A DNA stretch of 64,000 nt from Rhizobium johnstonii 3841 (GTDB taxonomy: Bacteria > Pseudomonadota > Alphaproteobacteria > Rhizobiales > Rhizobiaceae): NCBI RefSeq assembly GCF_000009265.1, contig NC_008380.1, positions 3,167,501-3,231,500 of the forward strand, given 5' to 3'. The first letter of the stretch is position 1, and every line of letters starts with the position of its first letter. Positions 7,505 to 16,109 of this stretch are shown piece after piece. The position numbers and the translations under genes were made by a program. The notes beneath the pieces were generated by a model. It saw only the letters and a list, made by a program, of their open reading frames with translations, was not told the DNA's origin and did not search any database.

Positions 7505-8782
7505 CTAGACCGGCTGAAGCAGGATGTGTCGCTTCTTGCCGACCGACAGCCGGATCACGCCGTCCTGAACGTCGAAGTCGCCAAGCTGCATTGCCTCGTC
7601 GCTCACGCTGCCGCCGTTCACCCGCACACCGCCACCGCCGATCAACCGACGTGCTTCGCTTTTCGACTTGGCGAGCCCGGCAACGACCATGGCGTCGACA
7701 AGCGGAAAATCACCGCGAAGGCTATCGGGGAGCCTGACCGTCGGAAGACCCGCCGGCACCTCACCCGCTTCGAAGATGCGCCGGGAAGTTTCGGAAGCTT
7801 GTACTGCCGCATCGGCCCCGTGGCACAGGCGCGTGATCTGGTCGGCAAGGATCTTTTTTGCTTCGTTGATCTCGGAATCCCGAAGCACTTCAAGGCGTGC
7901 AATTTCGTCTAAGGGCAACTCGGTGAACAGCCTGAGGAAACGCCCCACATCGGCATCCCCGGTGTTTCTCCAGAATTGCCAGAACTCATAGGGCGACAGC
8001 CGATCGGCGTTTAGCCAAACTGCCCCCGAAACGCTCTTGCCCATCTTCGCGCCCGATGACGTCGTTAGCAGCGGGGCAGTCAATCCAAACAGGGTGCGTC
8101 CACCGATCCGCCGCCCAAATTCGACGCCGCTGACAATATTGCCCCACTGGTCGGAGCCACCCAGTTGAAGCAGGCAGCCGCGGCTTTCTGCGAGAACATG
8201 GAAGTCGTAGGCTTGCATGACCATGTAGTTGAATTCCAGCAATGACAGCGATTGCTCTCGTTCCAACCGTTGGCGCACGCTCTCCGATGTGAGCATCCGG
8301 TTGACTGAAAAATGCGGCCCGATATCGCGCAGGAAATCGAGATAGTTGAGCCCGCCCAACCAGTCGGCATTATTGACCATGACGGCATCTGTCGGACCGT
8401 CCCCGAAAGCGAGGAAGCGCTCGAAGACCCGCCGGATGCCGATCAGGTTTTTCATGATCTGCTCTTCGCTGAGAAAAGGACGCGACGTGTCGCGGAAGCT
8501 CGGATCGCCCAGGCGGCTTGTTGCACCGCCGAGCAACGCAATGGGTTTGTTACCCGTCTTCTGGAACCACCGGAGCATCATGATCGGAATGAGATGCCCG
8601 ACATGCAGGCTGTCGGCGGTGAGATCAAATCCGTTATAGGCGGTGCCGGCTCCTGAACAAAGCCAGCTGTCGAGTGCTCCTAAGTCGGTGCATTGATGCA
8701 GGAAGCCGCGCTCGCTCAAAGTGCGAAGAAAGTCGGATCTAGGTCCGGTAGGCTGAGAGGATAGTTTCACGAGGGTCTCCAT
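7505..8782 (-). CDS. tyrS: tyrosyl-tRNA synthetase
   Basis: A 425-aa class I aminoacyl-tRNA synthetase that charges tRNA-Tyr. The HIGH motif is H-V-G-H (residues 60-63) and the KMSKS loop is K-M-G-K-S (246-250). Tyrosine-pocket residues appear in Y-N-G-F-D, in the Q-A-Y-D-F helix, and in G-G-S-D-Q-W-G-N-I. The C-terminus ends in an S4 RNA-binding domain (K-S-K-S-E-A-R-R-L-I...G-V-R-V-N-G). The length is normal for bacterial TyrRS. The ATG lies inside a strong hairpin (8774-8805), and a 16-codon ORF with tandem Tyr codons lies upstream (8877-8927), suggesting feedback control. The location next to kup, away from translation genes, leaves open that this is a second tyrS copy. Confidence 0.95.
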   Translation of the reverse strand: METLVKLSSQPTGPRSDFLRTLSERGFLHQCTDLGALDSWLCSGAGTAYNGFDLTADSLHVGHLIPIMMLRWFQKTGNKPIALLGGATSRLGDPSFRDTSRPFLSEEQIMKNLIGIRRVFERFLAFGDGPTDAVMVNNADWLGGLNYLDFLRDIGPHFSVNRMLTSESVRQRLEREQSLSLLEFNYMVMQAYDFHVLAESRGCLLQLGGSDQWGNIVSGVEFGRRIGGRTLFGLTAPLLTTSSGAKMGKSVSGAVWLNADRLSPYEFWQFWRNTGDADVGRFLRLFTELPLDEIARLEVLRDSEINEAKKILADQITRLCHGADAAVQASETSRRIFEAGEVPAGLPTVRLPDSLRGDFPLVDAMVVAGLAKSKSEARRLIGGGGVRVNGGSVSDEAMQLGDFDVQDGVIRLSVGKKRHILLQPV

Positions 8783-8805
8783 TTGGGCCGATGAGGCCGG
8801 AGACC
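8774..8805 (-). promoter_or_regulatory. start-codon-sequestering hairpin of tyrS
   Basis: On the minus strand GGTCTCC (8805-8799) pairs perfectly with GGAGACC (8780-8774). The second arm starts with the G of the tyrS ATG. Two GGCC blocks pair inside, with a 5-base loop and a small bulge. The structure would block translation initiation unless opened. A second hairpin (TGACAC/GTGTCA with inner GCCGC/GCGGC, 8812-8851) lies directly upstream. Confidence 0.5.
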
Positions 8806-8876
8806 TTCTGTTGACACACGTGCCGCCGACCGTGCGGCGTCTCGAGTGTCAGGAATATGACCTTGCGCCGCTCTCT

Positions 8877-8927
8877 CTATGTGAGCAGCGAGTAATAGAA
8901 GCTCGAAAGGGTCCGGGCGCAGGTCAT
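8877..8927 (-). CDS. putative tyrS leader peptide (16 aa, Phe-Tyr-Tyr)
   Basis: An ATG at 8927 reads MTCARTLSSFYYSLLT and stops with TAG about 95 bases upstream of tyrS. AAGG lies 5-8 bases before the ATG. Tandem Tyr codons (TAT TAC) near the end are what a tyrosine-sensing attenuator peptide would have, as with Trp runs in trp leaders. No T-rich terminator follows. Control would therefore have to act through the downstream hairpins on translation. No homologue is known to me, and the ORF is short enough to occur by chance. Confidence 0.4.
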   Translation of the reverse strand: MTCARTLSSFYYSLLT

Positions 8928-9027
8928 GCACCCTTATTATCATGCGAAAGCGCAATCACAAGAGGATGCGAACGAGGTTTGAACGGATCGTAACGCCACC
9001 CTTCCGCGCCCGCCGCCTCCGCCCCTC

Positions 9028-9205
9028 ATAAAAAAATTAGCACCCGCATCAATTTGCTTGCCGTTCCGCAATGCGGCATATGTTTGTGCTCATTGGCAAA
9101 TGGCATGAGCGGGGAACCATGACGTCGACGCATATGGATAAGACGGGGGATGGCGCCGGCCGGAAGGGTTTTGTCGGATTGGTCATCGGCGCGGTCGGCG
9201 TCGTC
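9028..9205 (+). repeat. kup leader region, source or sister of the copy at 6808-6984
   Basis: This is the upstream region and first about 28 codons of kup, duplicated upstream of the chimeric gene at 6898. As the kup frame is intact, this copy is the likely origin. Confidence 0.7.
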
Positions 9206-11020
9206 TATGGCGATATCGGCACCAGCCCGCTCTATGCCCTTCGCGAGGCGCTGAGGCCCTTCGCCGCCGATGGCGTACACGAAGCCGAGGTCATCGGCCT
9301 GATTTCGCTGATGGTCTGGACGCTGACGATCATCGTAACCTTCAAATATGTGCTCTTCCTTCTCAGGGCGGACAATGACGGCGAAGGCGGCACGCTCTCG
9401 CTTCTCGCCCTCCTGATGAAGAAGATGGGGCGAAACGTGCCGGTGCTCTTCTTCGCCGGGCTGATCGGCGCCGCCCTCTTCATCGGCGACGCGATGATCA
9501 CGCCTGCCTTGTCGGTCATGTCGGCACTCGAAGGCCTGAAATTGATCACACCCGCCTTTGCCGAATACGTCCCGCTTGCGTCGGCGGCGATCATGATCGT
9601 TCTGTTCGCTGTCCAGTCGAGGGGAACAGCCGCCGTCTCCAAGCTTTTCGGGCCGATCACGGTGTTGTGGTTTCTGGCCATGGCGGCAGGCGGCGTGATC
9701 CATATCGGCGACGACTGGAGGATTCTGGCCGCACTCAATCCGCTCACCGCGCTCTCGTTCCTCGCCCATGCCGGCAGCGTCGGCCTCATCGTGCTTGGCG
9801 CCGTCTTTCTGACGGTGACGGGTGCCGAAGCGCTTTATGCCGATCTCGGGCATTTCGGGCGCCGCCCGATCCAGATGGCATGGTTCGTGCTCGTTTTTCC
9901 CGCACTGCTCCTGAACTATCTCGGCCAAGGCGCGCTCGTTCTCGCCCATCCGGAAGCCGCCACCAATCCGTTCTTTCTGATGTATCCCGACTGGGCCTTG
10001 CTGCCGGTGGTTATCCTGGCGACGATGGCAACGATCATCGCCAGCCAGGCGGTGATCACAGGCGCATTTTCGCTGGCCCGCTCGGCTGTTCACCTCGGCT
10101 TCCTGCCGAGGCTCAGGATCAAGTTCACGTCGGAGACCAACACCGGCCAGATCTACGTGCCGAGCGTCAATCTTCTGCTGCTGGTCGGCGTCTTGATGCT
10201 GATCTCTTCCTTCGGCGATTCCGAGTCGCTGGCGACGGCCTATGGCATCTCGGTGACCGGAACCATGGTCATCTCGACCATGCTGGCCTTCCAGTTTCTC
10301 CGGGCCGTCTGGGGCTACTCCTTGGTGGTTGCCGCCGTCCTGCTGCTGCCGCTCTTCATCATCGAAGTCCTGTTCCTGGCGGCGAACCTCTTGAAGATCC
10401 ACGATGGCGGCTGGGTGCCGGTCGCCCTTGCGCTGGCGATCATGATCATGATGTGGACATGGACCCGAGGCCAGGCCTATCTGAAGAGACTGCGCGCCAA
10501 CAACGAGATCCCGCTCGATTCCTTCATCAGGTCGATCGAGCGAAAGTCGGACCATTCGCCCGTCACCGTTCCGGGAACGGCGGTCTTCCTGACCAGCGTC
10601 CCGGATCGCACCCCGAACGTCCTGCTCCACAATCTGAAACACAACCACGTGCTCCACGAACAGAACGTCATCCTGACCGTCTGGACCGAGGACGAACCTT
10701 ACGTCCCCGACAGCCGCCGCATCAAGATCAGCCAGCTCTCGCCGCGTTTCGTGCGCCTCGACATCACTTTCGGCTTCATGGACGACCCCGACGTCACCAG
10801 GGCGCTAGCTCTCTGCCGGGAAAGCGGCTTCAAGTTCGAGATCATGAAGACGTCGTTCTATCTCGGCCGTAGGAACCTCGTCAGGACGCCGAATACCGGG
10901 CTGCCCGGCTGGCAGGAGCGCATATTCGTGGTGCTGGAAGGCTTCGCAATCGATCCGTCCGACTATTTCAACCTGCCGTCCAACCGCGTCGTCGAACTCG
11001 GCGAACAGATCGCCATTTAG
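9119..11020 (+). CDS. kup: Kup-family low-affinity potassium transporter
   Basis: A 633-aa H+/K+ symporter of the HAK/KUP/KT family. The N-terminal [18 protein letters not shown] motif is diagnostic. About 12 membrane helices follow up to about residue 460 ([12 protein letters not shown] and [15 protein letters not shown] are conserved), then a soluble C-terminal domain. The start at 9119 has GGGGAAC before it and matches family N-termini; the frame is open upstream to 9071. It faces an NhaP-type antiporter, so the pair could serve K+/Na+/pH balance. Confidence 0.95.
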
Positions 11021-11104
11021 GGCAGGACCTTCAGGCCGTGGCTTACATCCGCCTCGATATCGCAATGCGTTGAAGATGATGTCAAAGGCACGAGGCGCTG
11101 AACC

Positions 11105-12688
11105 TCACGCCTTGGCCGAGATCGCGCTCAGTTCCTCGAGGTCGAGATCCCGTTCCAGCTCCAGCAGCGTCTCGTCGTCGATCTCGCCGGCGCGGTGGAG
11201 GCGGATGAGTTCCCGACGCCCGATGGCAACCGCTTCGAGAATGACGTCGAAATGCGCATGCAGCACCGGCATATATTGCTCAGTTTTCTCGGCGTAGTCG
11301 ACGATCGACGTGGCCCGGCGCTGGTAGCGCTCCAGCAATTGCGGGTGGATGAGTTTTCCCTCCGCGTCGTAGGCCAGGTTCTGGACGACCTCAACCTGCG
11401 CCTGCGCCATGGCGGCTTCGGCCTGGCTCATCGTCAGCCGCGCCCGTTCCGACTCCGGCTCCACCAGCCGCGCCCAGGCGATCACCCGCCCCAATGTCGT
11501 GCCCTGGATGAGCACGGTTCCGAGGATCACGGCGAAGGACGTGACGAGAATGAAGTCACGGCCCGGAAATCCCTCGGGCAAGCTCAGCGCCAAAGCGAGT
11601 GTCACCACGCCGCGCACGCCCGCCCAGCTGAGAACGGTGGCGCCGCCGACGCCGAGCGGTCGGGCTTGTGCGAACCCGAGCGCTGCACAGAATCTGACGG
11701 CGAAATCGCAGGCGAAGACCCAGGCGAAACGCGCCAGAACGAGTGCGACGAGGATCGCCAGCATCGGCAGTCCCATCGTCGCGATCACGGTGGTAAGGCC
11801 GCCGCCGCGTTCGACGACATCCCGAAGCGACAGCCCGATCAGGATGAACACCGCCGCTTCCATCAGGAAGATCATCACCGTCCAGAACGAGGTGCCGCGC
11901 ATGCGCATCGCGGCGGATAGCACGGTGTGCTGGTGCCAACTCATGATCAGACCCGCGGTCACGGTGGCGATGACGCCGGAAACATGCAGTTGCTCTCCGG
12001 CGAGATAGGCAATCCAGCCGAGCAGCACCGAGGCTGCGATGATGAGATATTCGTCGCCGAGAAGCCGGACGAGCTTGAACCACGCCGTTCCCACGACGAT
12101 GCCGACGACTGCGCCGCCGAGCGCCAGCACGAGGAAGCTGCCACCCGCCTCCGCCGCGCTGAAGGCGCCTGTTGCGGCGGCGGCAACGGCGAAGCGGAAG
12201 AGAACCAGGCCGCTCGCATCGTTGAGCAGGCTCTCGCCTTCCAGCAGAATCTGAAGCCGCCGCGGCAGCCTGACGCGCTGCAGCACGGCACGCGCCGCAA
12301 CCGCATCCGGCGGCGCAACGATCGCACCAAGGGCTGCGCAAGCTGCCCAGGGGATCGATGGAAAGATGAGATGGGCGACGACGGCGACGACCGCGCAAGT
12401 GAACAACACCGCGCCGACGGCAAGCGAGGCGATGCCGATCACATGCCGCCGCAACCGCGCCACCGCAATGGACCAGGCGCCGTCCATCAACAACGGCGGC
12501 AGGAAGATGACGAGCACCAGCTCCGGATCGACTGATATCGCCGGCAACCCTGGTACAAAGGCCAGCAAGGCGCCCCCAGTCAGCAGCGCGACGGACGGCG
12601 GCAGTCCGAGCCGGTGGGCGGCATAGTGCAGCGCGATGATCGCCAGAAACATCGCGATGACGAGCTCGAATAAGTGGGTTGGTTCCAT
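11105..12688 (-). CDS. Na+/H+ antiporter, CPA1 (NhaP) family
   Basis: A 527-aa protein with about 12 membrane helices. The CPA1 signatures are present: F-L-P-P-L-L-M-D-G-A near residue 65, G-A-I-V-A-P-P-D-A-V-A-A (ion-binding Asp) and L-E-G-E-S-L-L-N-D-A-S-G. A hydrophilic C-terminal tail of about 120 residues is rich in Glu/Arg and probably cytoplasmic (E-A-A-M-A-Q-A-Q-V-E-V-V-Q-N-L). It exchanges Na+ or K+ for H+. Convergent with kup with an 84-base gap and no obvious terminator. Confidence 0.9.
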   Translation of the reverse strand: MEPTHLFELVIAMFLAIIALHYAAHRLGLPPSVALLTGGALLAFVPGLPAISVDPELVLVIFLPPLLMDGAWSIAVARLRRHVIGIASLAVGAVLFTCAVVAVVAHLIFPSIPWAACAALGAIVAPPDAVAARAVLQRVRLPRRLQILLEGESLLNDASGLVLFRFAVAAAATGAFSAAEAGGSFLVLALGGAVVGIVVGTAWFKLVRLLGDEYLIIAASVLLGWIAYLAGEQLHVSGVIATVTAGLIMSWHQHTVLSAAMRMRGTSFWTVMIFLMEAAVFILIGLSLRDVVERGGGLTTVIATMGLPMLAILVALVLARFAWVFACDFAVRFCAALGFAQARPLGVGGATVLSWAGVRGVVTLALALSLPEGFPGRDFILVTSFAVILGTVLIQGTTLGRVIAWARLVEPESERARLTMSQAEAAMAQAQVEVVQNLAYDAEGKLIHPQLLERYQRRATSIVDYAEKTEQYMPVLHAHFDVILEAVAIGRRELIRLHRAGEIDDETLLELERDLDLEELSAISAKA

Positions 12689-12728
12689 GTGCCTCTGCCC
12701 CGGCTCAGCAACGAATTTCGGATACCTT

Positions 12729-12801
12729 CTGCATAATTCAAATCTGGAGACGTTTCAAAGAATTATACAACAATTCAAAGCGTTACCCTGCATTTTCGCG
12801 A
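12729..12801 (-). repeat. degenerate copy of the TGCATAATT palindromic repeat
   Basis: It shares the order CTGCATAATT...TCAAAGAATTAT-x-CAACAATTCAAAGCG-x-TAC with the complete copy at 22006-22110 (reverse orientation), but the palindrome core is eroded. Confidence 0.45.
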
Positions 12802-13025
12802 CGAACCCCAGTGGACAGCTTAGAGCAAGCCGTCCGTGTGCTAGCATCGGCAGAATACGCTTTCTCGTCAATGCGCCGGACGGAATCGCCGCTTCGGGAC
12901 CGCAGCCCACTGTCTCGGCAGACATCTGACGCCGATGATCGCGTTGCCGTCGATCCTTGCCTGGATTTAATTGGAGTTTCCTGCGCATCCTCCTTAAATC
13001 ATGCGTCTGAGGCAAAGGAAGACAG

Positions 13026-13802
13026 ATGAAGAGGCGGACCCTTGTGCTTGGAGGTGTGGCCATTGTCGCATCATCCGTGGCTGCGGTGGCGATCTGGCCG
13101 CGGCGGCATGTCACTATTGCCGCCAGGACATTCGACTGGAAGGGAACGGATTTCGTAAGCGGCGGCACAAAGTCGGTTATCTTGGAAAAGCTGCCTGAGC
13201 CGCTCTTCCGTACCAGTCCGAATTGCGTTGTGACCGTCGCCCAGACCCTTGGCCCCTGCCATGTCAACAATGTCCCGGCCCGTCAGGACGTCTCGGAAGG
13301 AAAGGCCGGGCTGCCTTTGCGGTTGGCCGTTCGGATCGTCCACGCGGCAGATTGCCGGCCGGTCGAAAATGCCGATATCGAAATCTGGCATACCGATCAC
13401 CGGGGCATCTATTCCGGCCGCGAGGCTGCGGAGATGTGCACTTTCGGCGATGCCGAGGCGGTCAGCGGTCTTGCCTTCCGCGGCCGCCAGCTGACGGATG
13501 CCAAGGGGCAGGCAAGTTTTTTGACGGCCTATCCCGGATGGTACAAGGGCCGCACGCCGCATGTTCACTGCCGTATCCTCGTCGAGGGCAAGGAGCTTCT
13601 CGTCAGCCAGATCTATTTCGACGATGTGCTGAGCGATATCATCTATGGCGAGCATCCCGACTATCTCGGGCGCCCTGCCCGCGATACGCGCAACGACGAG
13701 GACGGCCTCATCCCGCAGGATGCGGCCGACCACATGTTCGATTTCGAAAAGCTCGATAGCGGCGTGCTGTCCGCCACCATCACCATCGGCCTCTCTGCCT
13801 GA
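13026..13802 (+). CDS. intradiol ring-cleavage dioxygenase family protein (exported)
   Basis: A 258-aa protein with an N-terminal KRRTLVLGGVAIVASSVAAVAIW segment, either a signal peptide or a membrane anchor. The core matches the protocatechuate 3,4-dioxygenase/catechol 1,2-dioxygenase beta-sandwich: T-L-G-P-C-H, then V-E-N-A-D-I-E-I-W-H-T-D-H-R-G-I-Y-S-G. The iron-ligand segment P-G-W-Y-K-G-R-T-P-H-V-H-C-R (Tyr, His, His) follows, with the second Tyr expected in the I-Y-S-G block. Export is unusual compared with cytosolic aromatic-degrading enzymes, so the substrate is unclear. No aromatic catabolic genes are adjacent. Confidence 0.82.
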   Translation: MKRRTLVLGGVAIVASSVAAVAIWPRRHVTIAARTFDWKGTDFVSGGTKSVILEKLPEPLFRTSPNCVVTVAQTLGPCHVNNVPARQDVSEGKAGLPLRLAVRIVHAADCRPVENADIEIWHTDHRGIYSGREAAEMCTFGDAEAVSGLAFRGRQLTDAKGQASFLTAYPGWYKGRTPHVHCRILVEGKELLVSQIYFDDVLSDIIYGEHPDYLGRPARDTRNDEDGLIPQDAADHMFDFEKLDSGVLSATITIGLSA

Positions 13803-13902
13803 GCGCGGCAGCGGCGGGGTTGCGCACCCTCGATCACGACGACCTCTCCGGCCGTGGAACCCGACACGAGGAAAGCGTCAATGTCGGCATGTCGGTCGGA
13901 GA

Positions 13903-14679
13903 CTATATGCCCGCATACCATTCATAACCGCGATCCTCCCAGAAGCCGCCATTGCCGCCGTAGAGCTGGCCGAGATCGGCGACGGCTTCGATGCCGGTCA
14001 GGTATTTTGCCTGCTTGTAGCCGAGCTGGCGCTCGACCCGGAGCCGGAGCGGCGCGCCATGGGCAACTTCGAGATCGCGGCCGTTCATGGTGTGGGCAAG
14101 GATCGTCTGGGGGTGAAACGCATCGACGAGATCGATGCTTTCGTAATACCAGCCGCTGCCGTCGAGCGTCTTTTCATATTCGTCGGCGCAGTGGAAGACG
14201 ATGTAGCGGGCTTCGGGTTTCAGGCCCGCCGCCTGCAGCAGCGCGCCGAGCGGCACGCCGGTCCATTTGCCGATCGCGCTCCAGCCCTCGACGCAGTCAT
14301 GCCTTGTGATCTGCGTGCGGGCCGGCAGGGCTTTCAGCTCCGCCAGCGACAATTGCATCGGCTTGTCGACCAGTCCGCCGACCTCGAGCTTCCAGCCCGA
14401 AAACCGCTGGTTCATCCAGTCGATATAGCGGGCATTATCAGGCATGCTGGTGCCGTTGGCGCGGAAGGTCGGCGAGATATCGGCTTCGGTGAATTCGCGG
14501 GCGAGCGCGTCGTCGCCGAGCAGGAAGCGCTGCGTCTTCATGCTGAGGCCTTCGGCGATCTTCAGCACCGATTTCGTCCGATCGTTTTCGACGAGGGCAT
14601 CGCAGCCGGCAAGCCCCAGCGCCGATGCCGTCATAGTCGCGCCGATCAGGAAGCGACGCCTGGTGATGATGCGGCTCAT
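13903..14679 (-). CDS. periplasmic molybdopterin-dependent oxidoreductase (sulfite-oxidase/MsrP-like), TAT lipoprotein-like
   Basis: A 258-aa protein starting with a twin-arginine signal (ITRRRFLIGA) and a lipobox-like L-A-G-C (Cys26). The Mo-coordinating Cys is Cys129 in R-H-D-C-V-E-G-W-S-A-I-G-K-W-T-G-V, the sulfite oxidase fold signature. The C-terminal H-G-A-P-L-R-L-R-V-E-R-Q-L-G-Y-K-Q-A-K-Y block is typical. Its ATG overlaps the stop of the cytochrome b561 gene (ATGA), so the two form an enzyme/electron-donor pair. In MsrPQ systems such pairs repair oxidised periplasmic methionines. Here the membrane partner is a b561 rather than MsrQ, so the substrate is uncertain. Confidence 0.88.
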   Translation of the reverse strand: MSRIITRRRFLIGATMTASALGLAGCDALVENDRTKSVLKIAEGLSMKTQRFLLGDDALAREFTEADISPTFRANGTSMPDNARYIDWMNQRFSGWKLEVGGLVDKPMQLSLAELKALPARTQITRHDCVEGWSAIGKWTGVPLGALLQAAGLKPEARYIVFHCADEYEKTLDGSGWYYESIDLVDAFHPQTILAHTMNGRDLEVAHGAPLRLRVERQLGYKQAKYLTGIEAVADLGQLYGGNGGFWEDRGYEWYAGI

Positions 14680-15518
14680 GACTTTCCTCCCTGCCCGATG
14701 TGGTAATAGCCTGTGACCATCGAGCGCAGATTGTTGAACACGCCCGAGACCAGCACCATCGCCACATGCACCGCGACGAAGGCGACGAGCGAGAAGGCGG
14801 TCAGGAAATGCAGCGTGCGGGCCGATTGCCGGCCGCCGAACAGATCGAGCAGCCAGGGGGCGACCGCGTTGAAGCCCGGCGACATGGTAAGCCCTGTCCC
14901 GATCATCAGCGGCAACAGCACGAAGATCACGGCGACATAGGCGAGTTTCTGCAGCGTATTATAGTGGCGGGCCTCGGCCCCCTTGGGAAAGCGCAGCCGG
15001 GCGTGACTGACGATCTCATGGCCGAGATGCGAAGGCTTCAGCTCTTCGGCCGCCGGCAGCAGATCGCGGCGGAAATGCCGGCTGACGAAACCATAGGCGA
15101 GATAGATGAAGCCGTTGATGACGAACAGCCAGGCAAAGAAGAAATGCCAGCGCCGGCCCGATGCAAGATCCTGGTAGCTCGGCAAGGTCAGCCAGTTCGG
15201 AAAACCGCGCACCGCGGCCTCGCCGTCGACATTCGAAACCCCGAGAATGCCCGTCGTGTCGAAACTCAATCCGCCGATGCGCGTCACGCCCTTCAGCGCA
15301 TCGCCTTCCTGTTCCGCCTCCATGGAAATGAAAGACGGATCGTCGTCGGCGCCGTACTGGCCCCAATAGAGCGCCGGATGGGCGTTGAATATCTGCAGAC
15401 CGCTGTACAGCAGCACCGTCATGCACAGCACATTCACCCAGTGCGACAGGCGCACCAGCAGGCCATGGCGGTAGAAGAGCGTGCGTCCGCTCGCCATGCC
15501 GGCATCGGTCGTGGCCAT
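14676..15518 (-). CDS. cytochrome b561-family membrane subunit
   Basis: A 280-aa di-haem membrane protein. Haem-ligand His residues lie in R-H-G-L-L-V-R-L-S-H-W-V-N, in W-H-F-F-F-A-W-L-F and in A-V-H-V-A-M-V-L; four to five membrane helices are visible. A large loop between helices 1 and 2 (about residues 45-115) is likely periplasmic. The start at 15518 is chosen for its GGAGG 8-12 bases upstream. It passes quinol electrons to the molybdoenzyme encoded directly downstream. Probably in one operon with the MXKDX-repeat gene, whose upstream region has an ECF-type promoter. Confidence 0.88.
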   Translation of the reverse strand: MATTDAGMASGRTLFYRHGLLVRLSHWVNVLCMTVLLYSGLQIFNAHPALYWGQYGADDDPSFISMEAEQEGDALKGVTRIGGLSFDTTGILGVSNVDGEAAVRGFPNWLTLPSYQDLASGRRWHFFFAWLFVINGFIYLAYGFVSRHFRRDLLPAAEELKPSHLGHEIVSHARLRFPKGAEARHYNTLQKLAYVAVIFVLLPLMIGTGLTMSPGFNAVAPWLLDLFGGRQSARTLHFLTAFSLVAFVAVHVAMVLVSGVFNNLRSMVTGYYHIGQGGKS

Positions 15519-15604
15519 TGTGGTTCCTCCGGATCGGCGTGAAAGGTCTTCGCGAGAAAGGACGCGGCCGCCGGCCAAATAGTTTCAGCGGCCGCGGCTA
15601 ACGC

Positions 15605-15874
15605 TTACTTCATCGCGTCGCAGGCCTTCATCATCGTGTCCTTCTTCATCGTGTCCTTCTCCATGCCGGCATTGTGCATGCAGTCGGCCTTGGTGCTGCC
15701 GGTCGCCATTGCGTCCTTCGACATCGCATCCTTGGACATGGCGTCCTTCGACATCGTGTCGGTCTTCATGCTGTCTTTCTTCATGGCATCGCTGCTTTCG
15801 GCGCTGGCGGCGCCGGCAAGCGACAGGCCGATGACGAAGGTGCAGGCGGCAAGGCTGGAAAGGATCTTGGTCAT
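15605..15874 (-). CDS. pentapeptide MXKDX repeat protein
   Basis: An 89-aa exported protein. The signal peptide is residues 1-25 (ending A-A-S-A). The mature part consists of repeated D-A/T/S-M-K/S-K pentapeptides: MKKDS, MKTDT, then MSKDA three times. Two Cys follow in D-C-M-H-N-A and K-A-C-D-A-M-K. The Met-rich repeats and Cys suggest metal or oxidant binding in the periplasm; methionines are plausible substrates for the MsrP-like enzyme downstream. A GTAACC-N16-CGAA promoter lies about 62 bases upstream of its start. Confidence 0.85.
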   Translation of the reverse strand: MTKILSSLAACTFVIGLSLAGAASAESSDAMKKDSMKTDTMSKDAMSKDAMSKDAMATGSTKADCMHNAGMEKDTMKKDTMMKACDAMK

Positions 15875-15936
15875 GAGGGTCTCCTCGGATCGATTGACAT
15901 GTCCGCCGGCACCCGCCGACGGCTCACAGTCCTGAA

Positions 15937-15962
15937 TTCGATCCCCTTGCGAAGGCGGTTAC
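15937..15962 (-). promoter_or_regulatory. ECF sigma promoter (GTAACC-N16-CGAA) for the MXKDX/b561/molybdoenzyme operon
   Basis: On the minus strand GTAACC (15962-15957) and CGAA (15940-15937) are separated by exactly 16 bases. This matches the Caulobacter SigF consensus as I recall it. A near-identical pair lies in front of the divergent sigma gene. Confidence 0.65.
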
Positions 15963-15985
15963 AGCCTCACGCTTATGTGATAGCG

Positions 15986-16042
15986 CTACAGCGCCGCGCG
16001 TCTTTTGGAGACGTGCTAAGGACGCTGTACACTTTGGATTGC
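15986..16042 (+). repeat. partial copy of the CTACAGCGCCGCGCG repeat
   Basis: CTACAGCGCCGCGCGTCTTTT and the following GGACGCTGTA-CACTTTG match the first half of the complete repeat at 22006-22110. The TGCATAATT palindrome half is missing. It separates the two divergent ECF promoters. Confidence 0.6.
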
Positions 16043-16068
16043 CGCCGGAAGATTTTTTGAACCCGCCT

Positions 16069-16093
16069 GTAACCAAAGCGTCATCCACCCGAA
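16069..16093 (+). promoter_or_regulatory. ECF sigma promoter for the sigma/nrsF operon
   Basis: GTAACC (16069-16074) and CGAA (16090-16093) with a 15-base spacer end 16 bases before the sigma ATG. The match with the promoter of the divergent operon suggests autoregulation. With so short a distance the transcript would have a very short leader. Confidence 0.6.
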
Positions 16094-16109
16094 TGATATT
16101 GCAGACGAC

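Noticed and set aside
8774..8851. Classical transcription attenuator for tyrS
   Set aside because: Neither hairpin is followed by a T-run on the minus strand, so a Rho-independent terminator mechanism is not supported; a translational mechanism is kept as the hypothesis.
9026..10657. 543-residue minus-strand frame opposite kup
   Set aside because: It is very His/Asp/Gln/Arg-rich, as expected from the antisense of a GC-rich membrane protein gene, and kup is unmistakable on the other strand.
13645..14706. 353-residue plus-strand frame opposite the molybdoenzyme
   Set aside because: It starts inside the dioxygenase gene in another frame and is antisense to a clear TAT molybdoenzyme.
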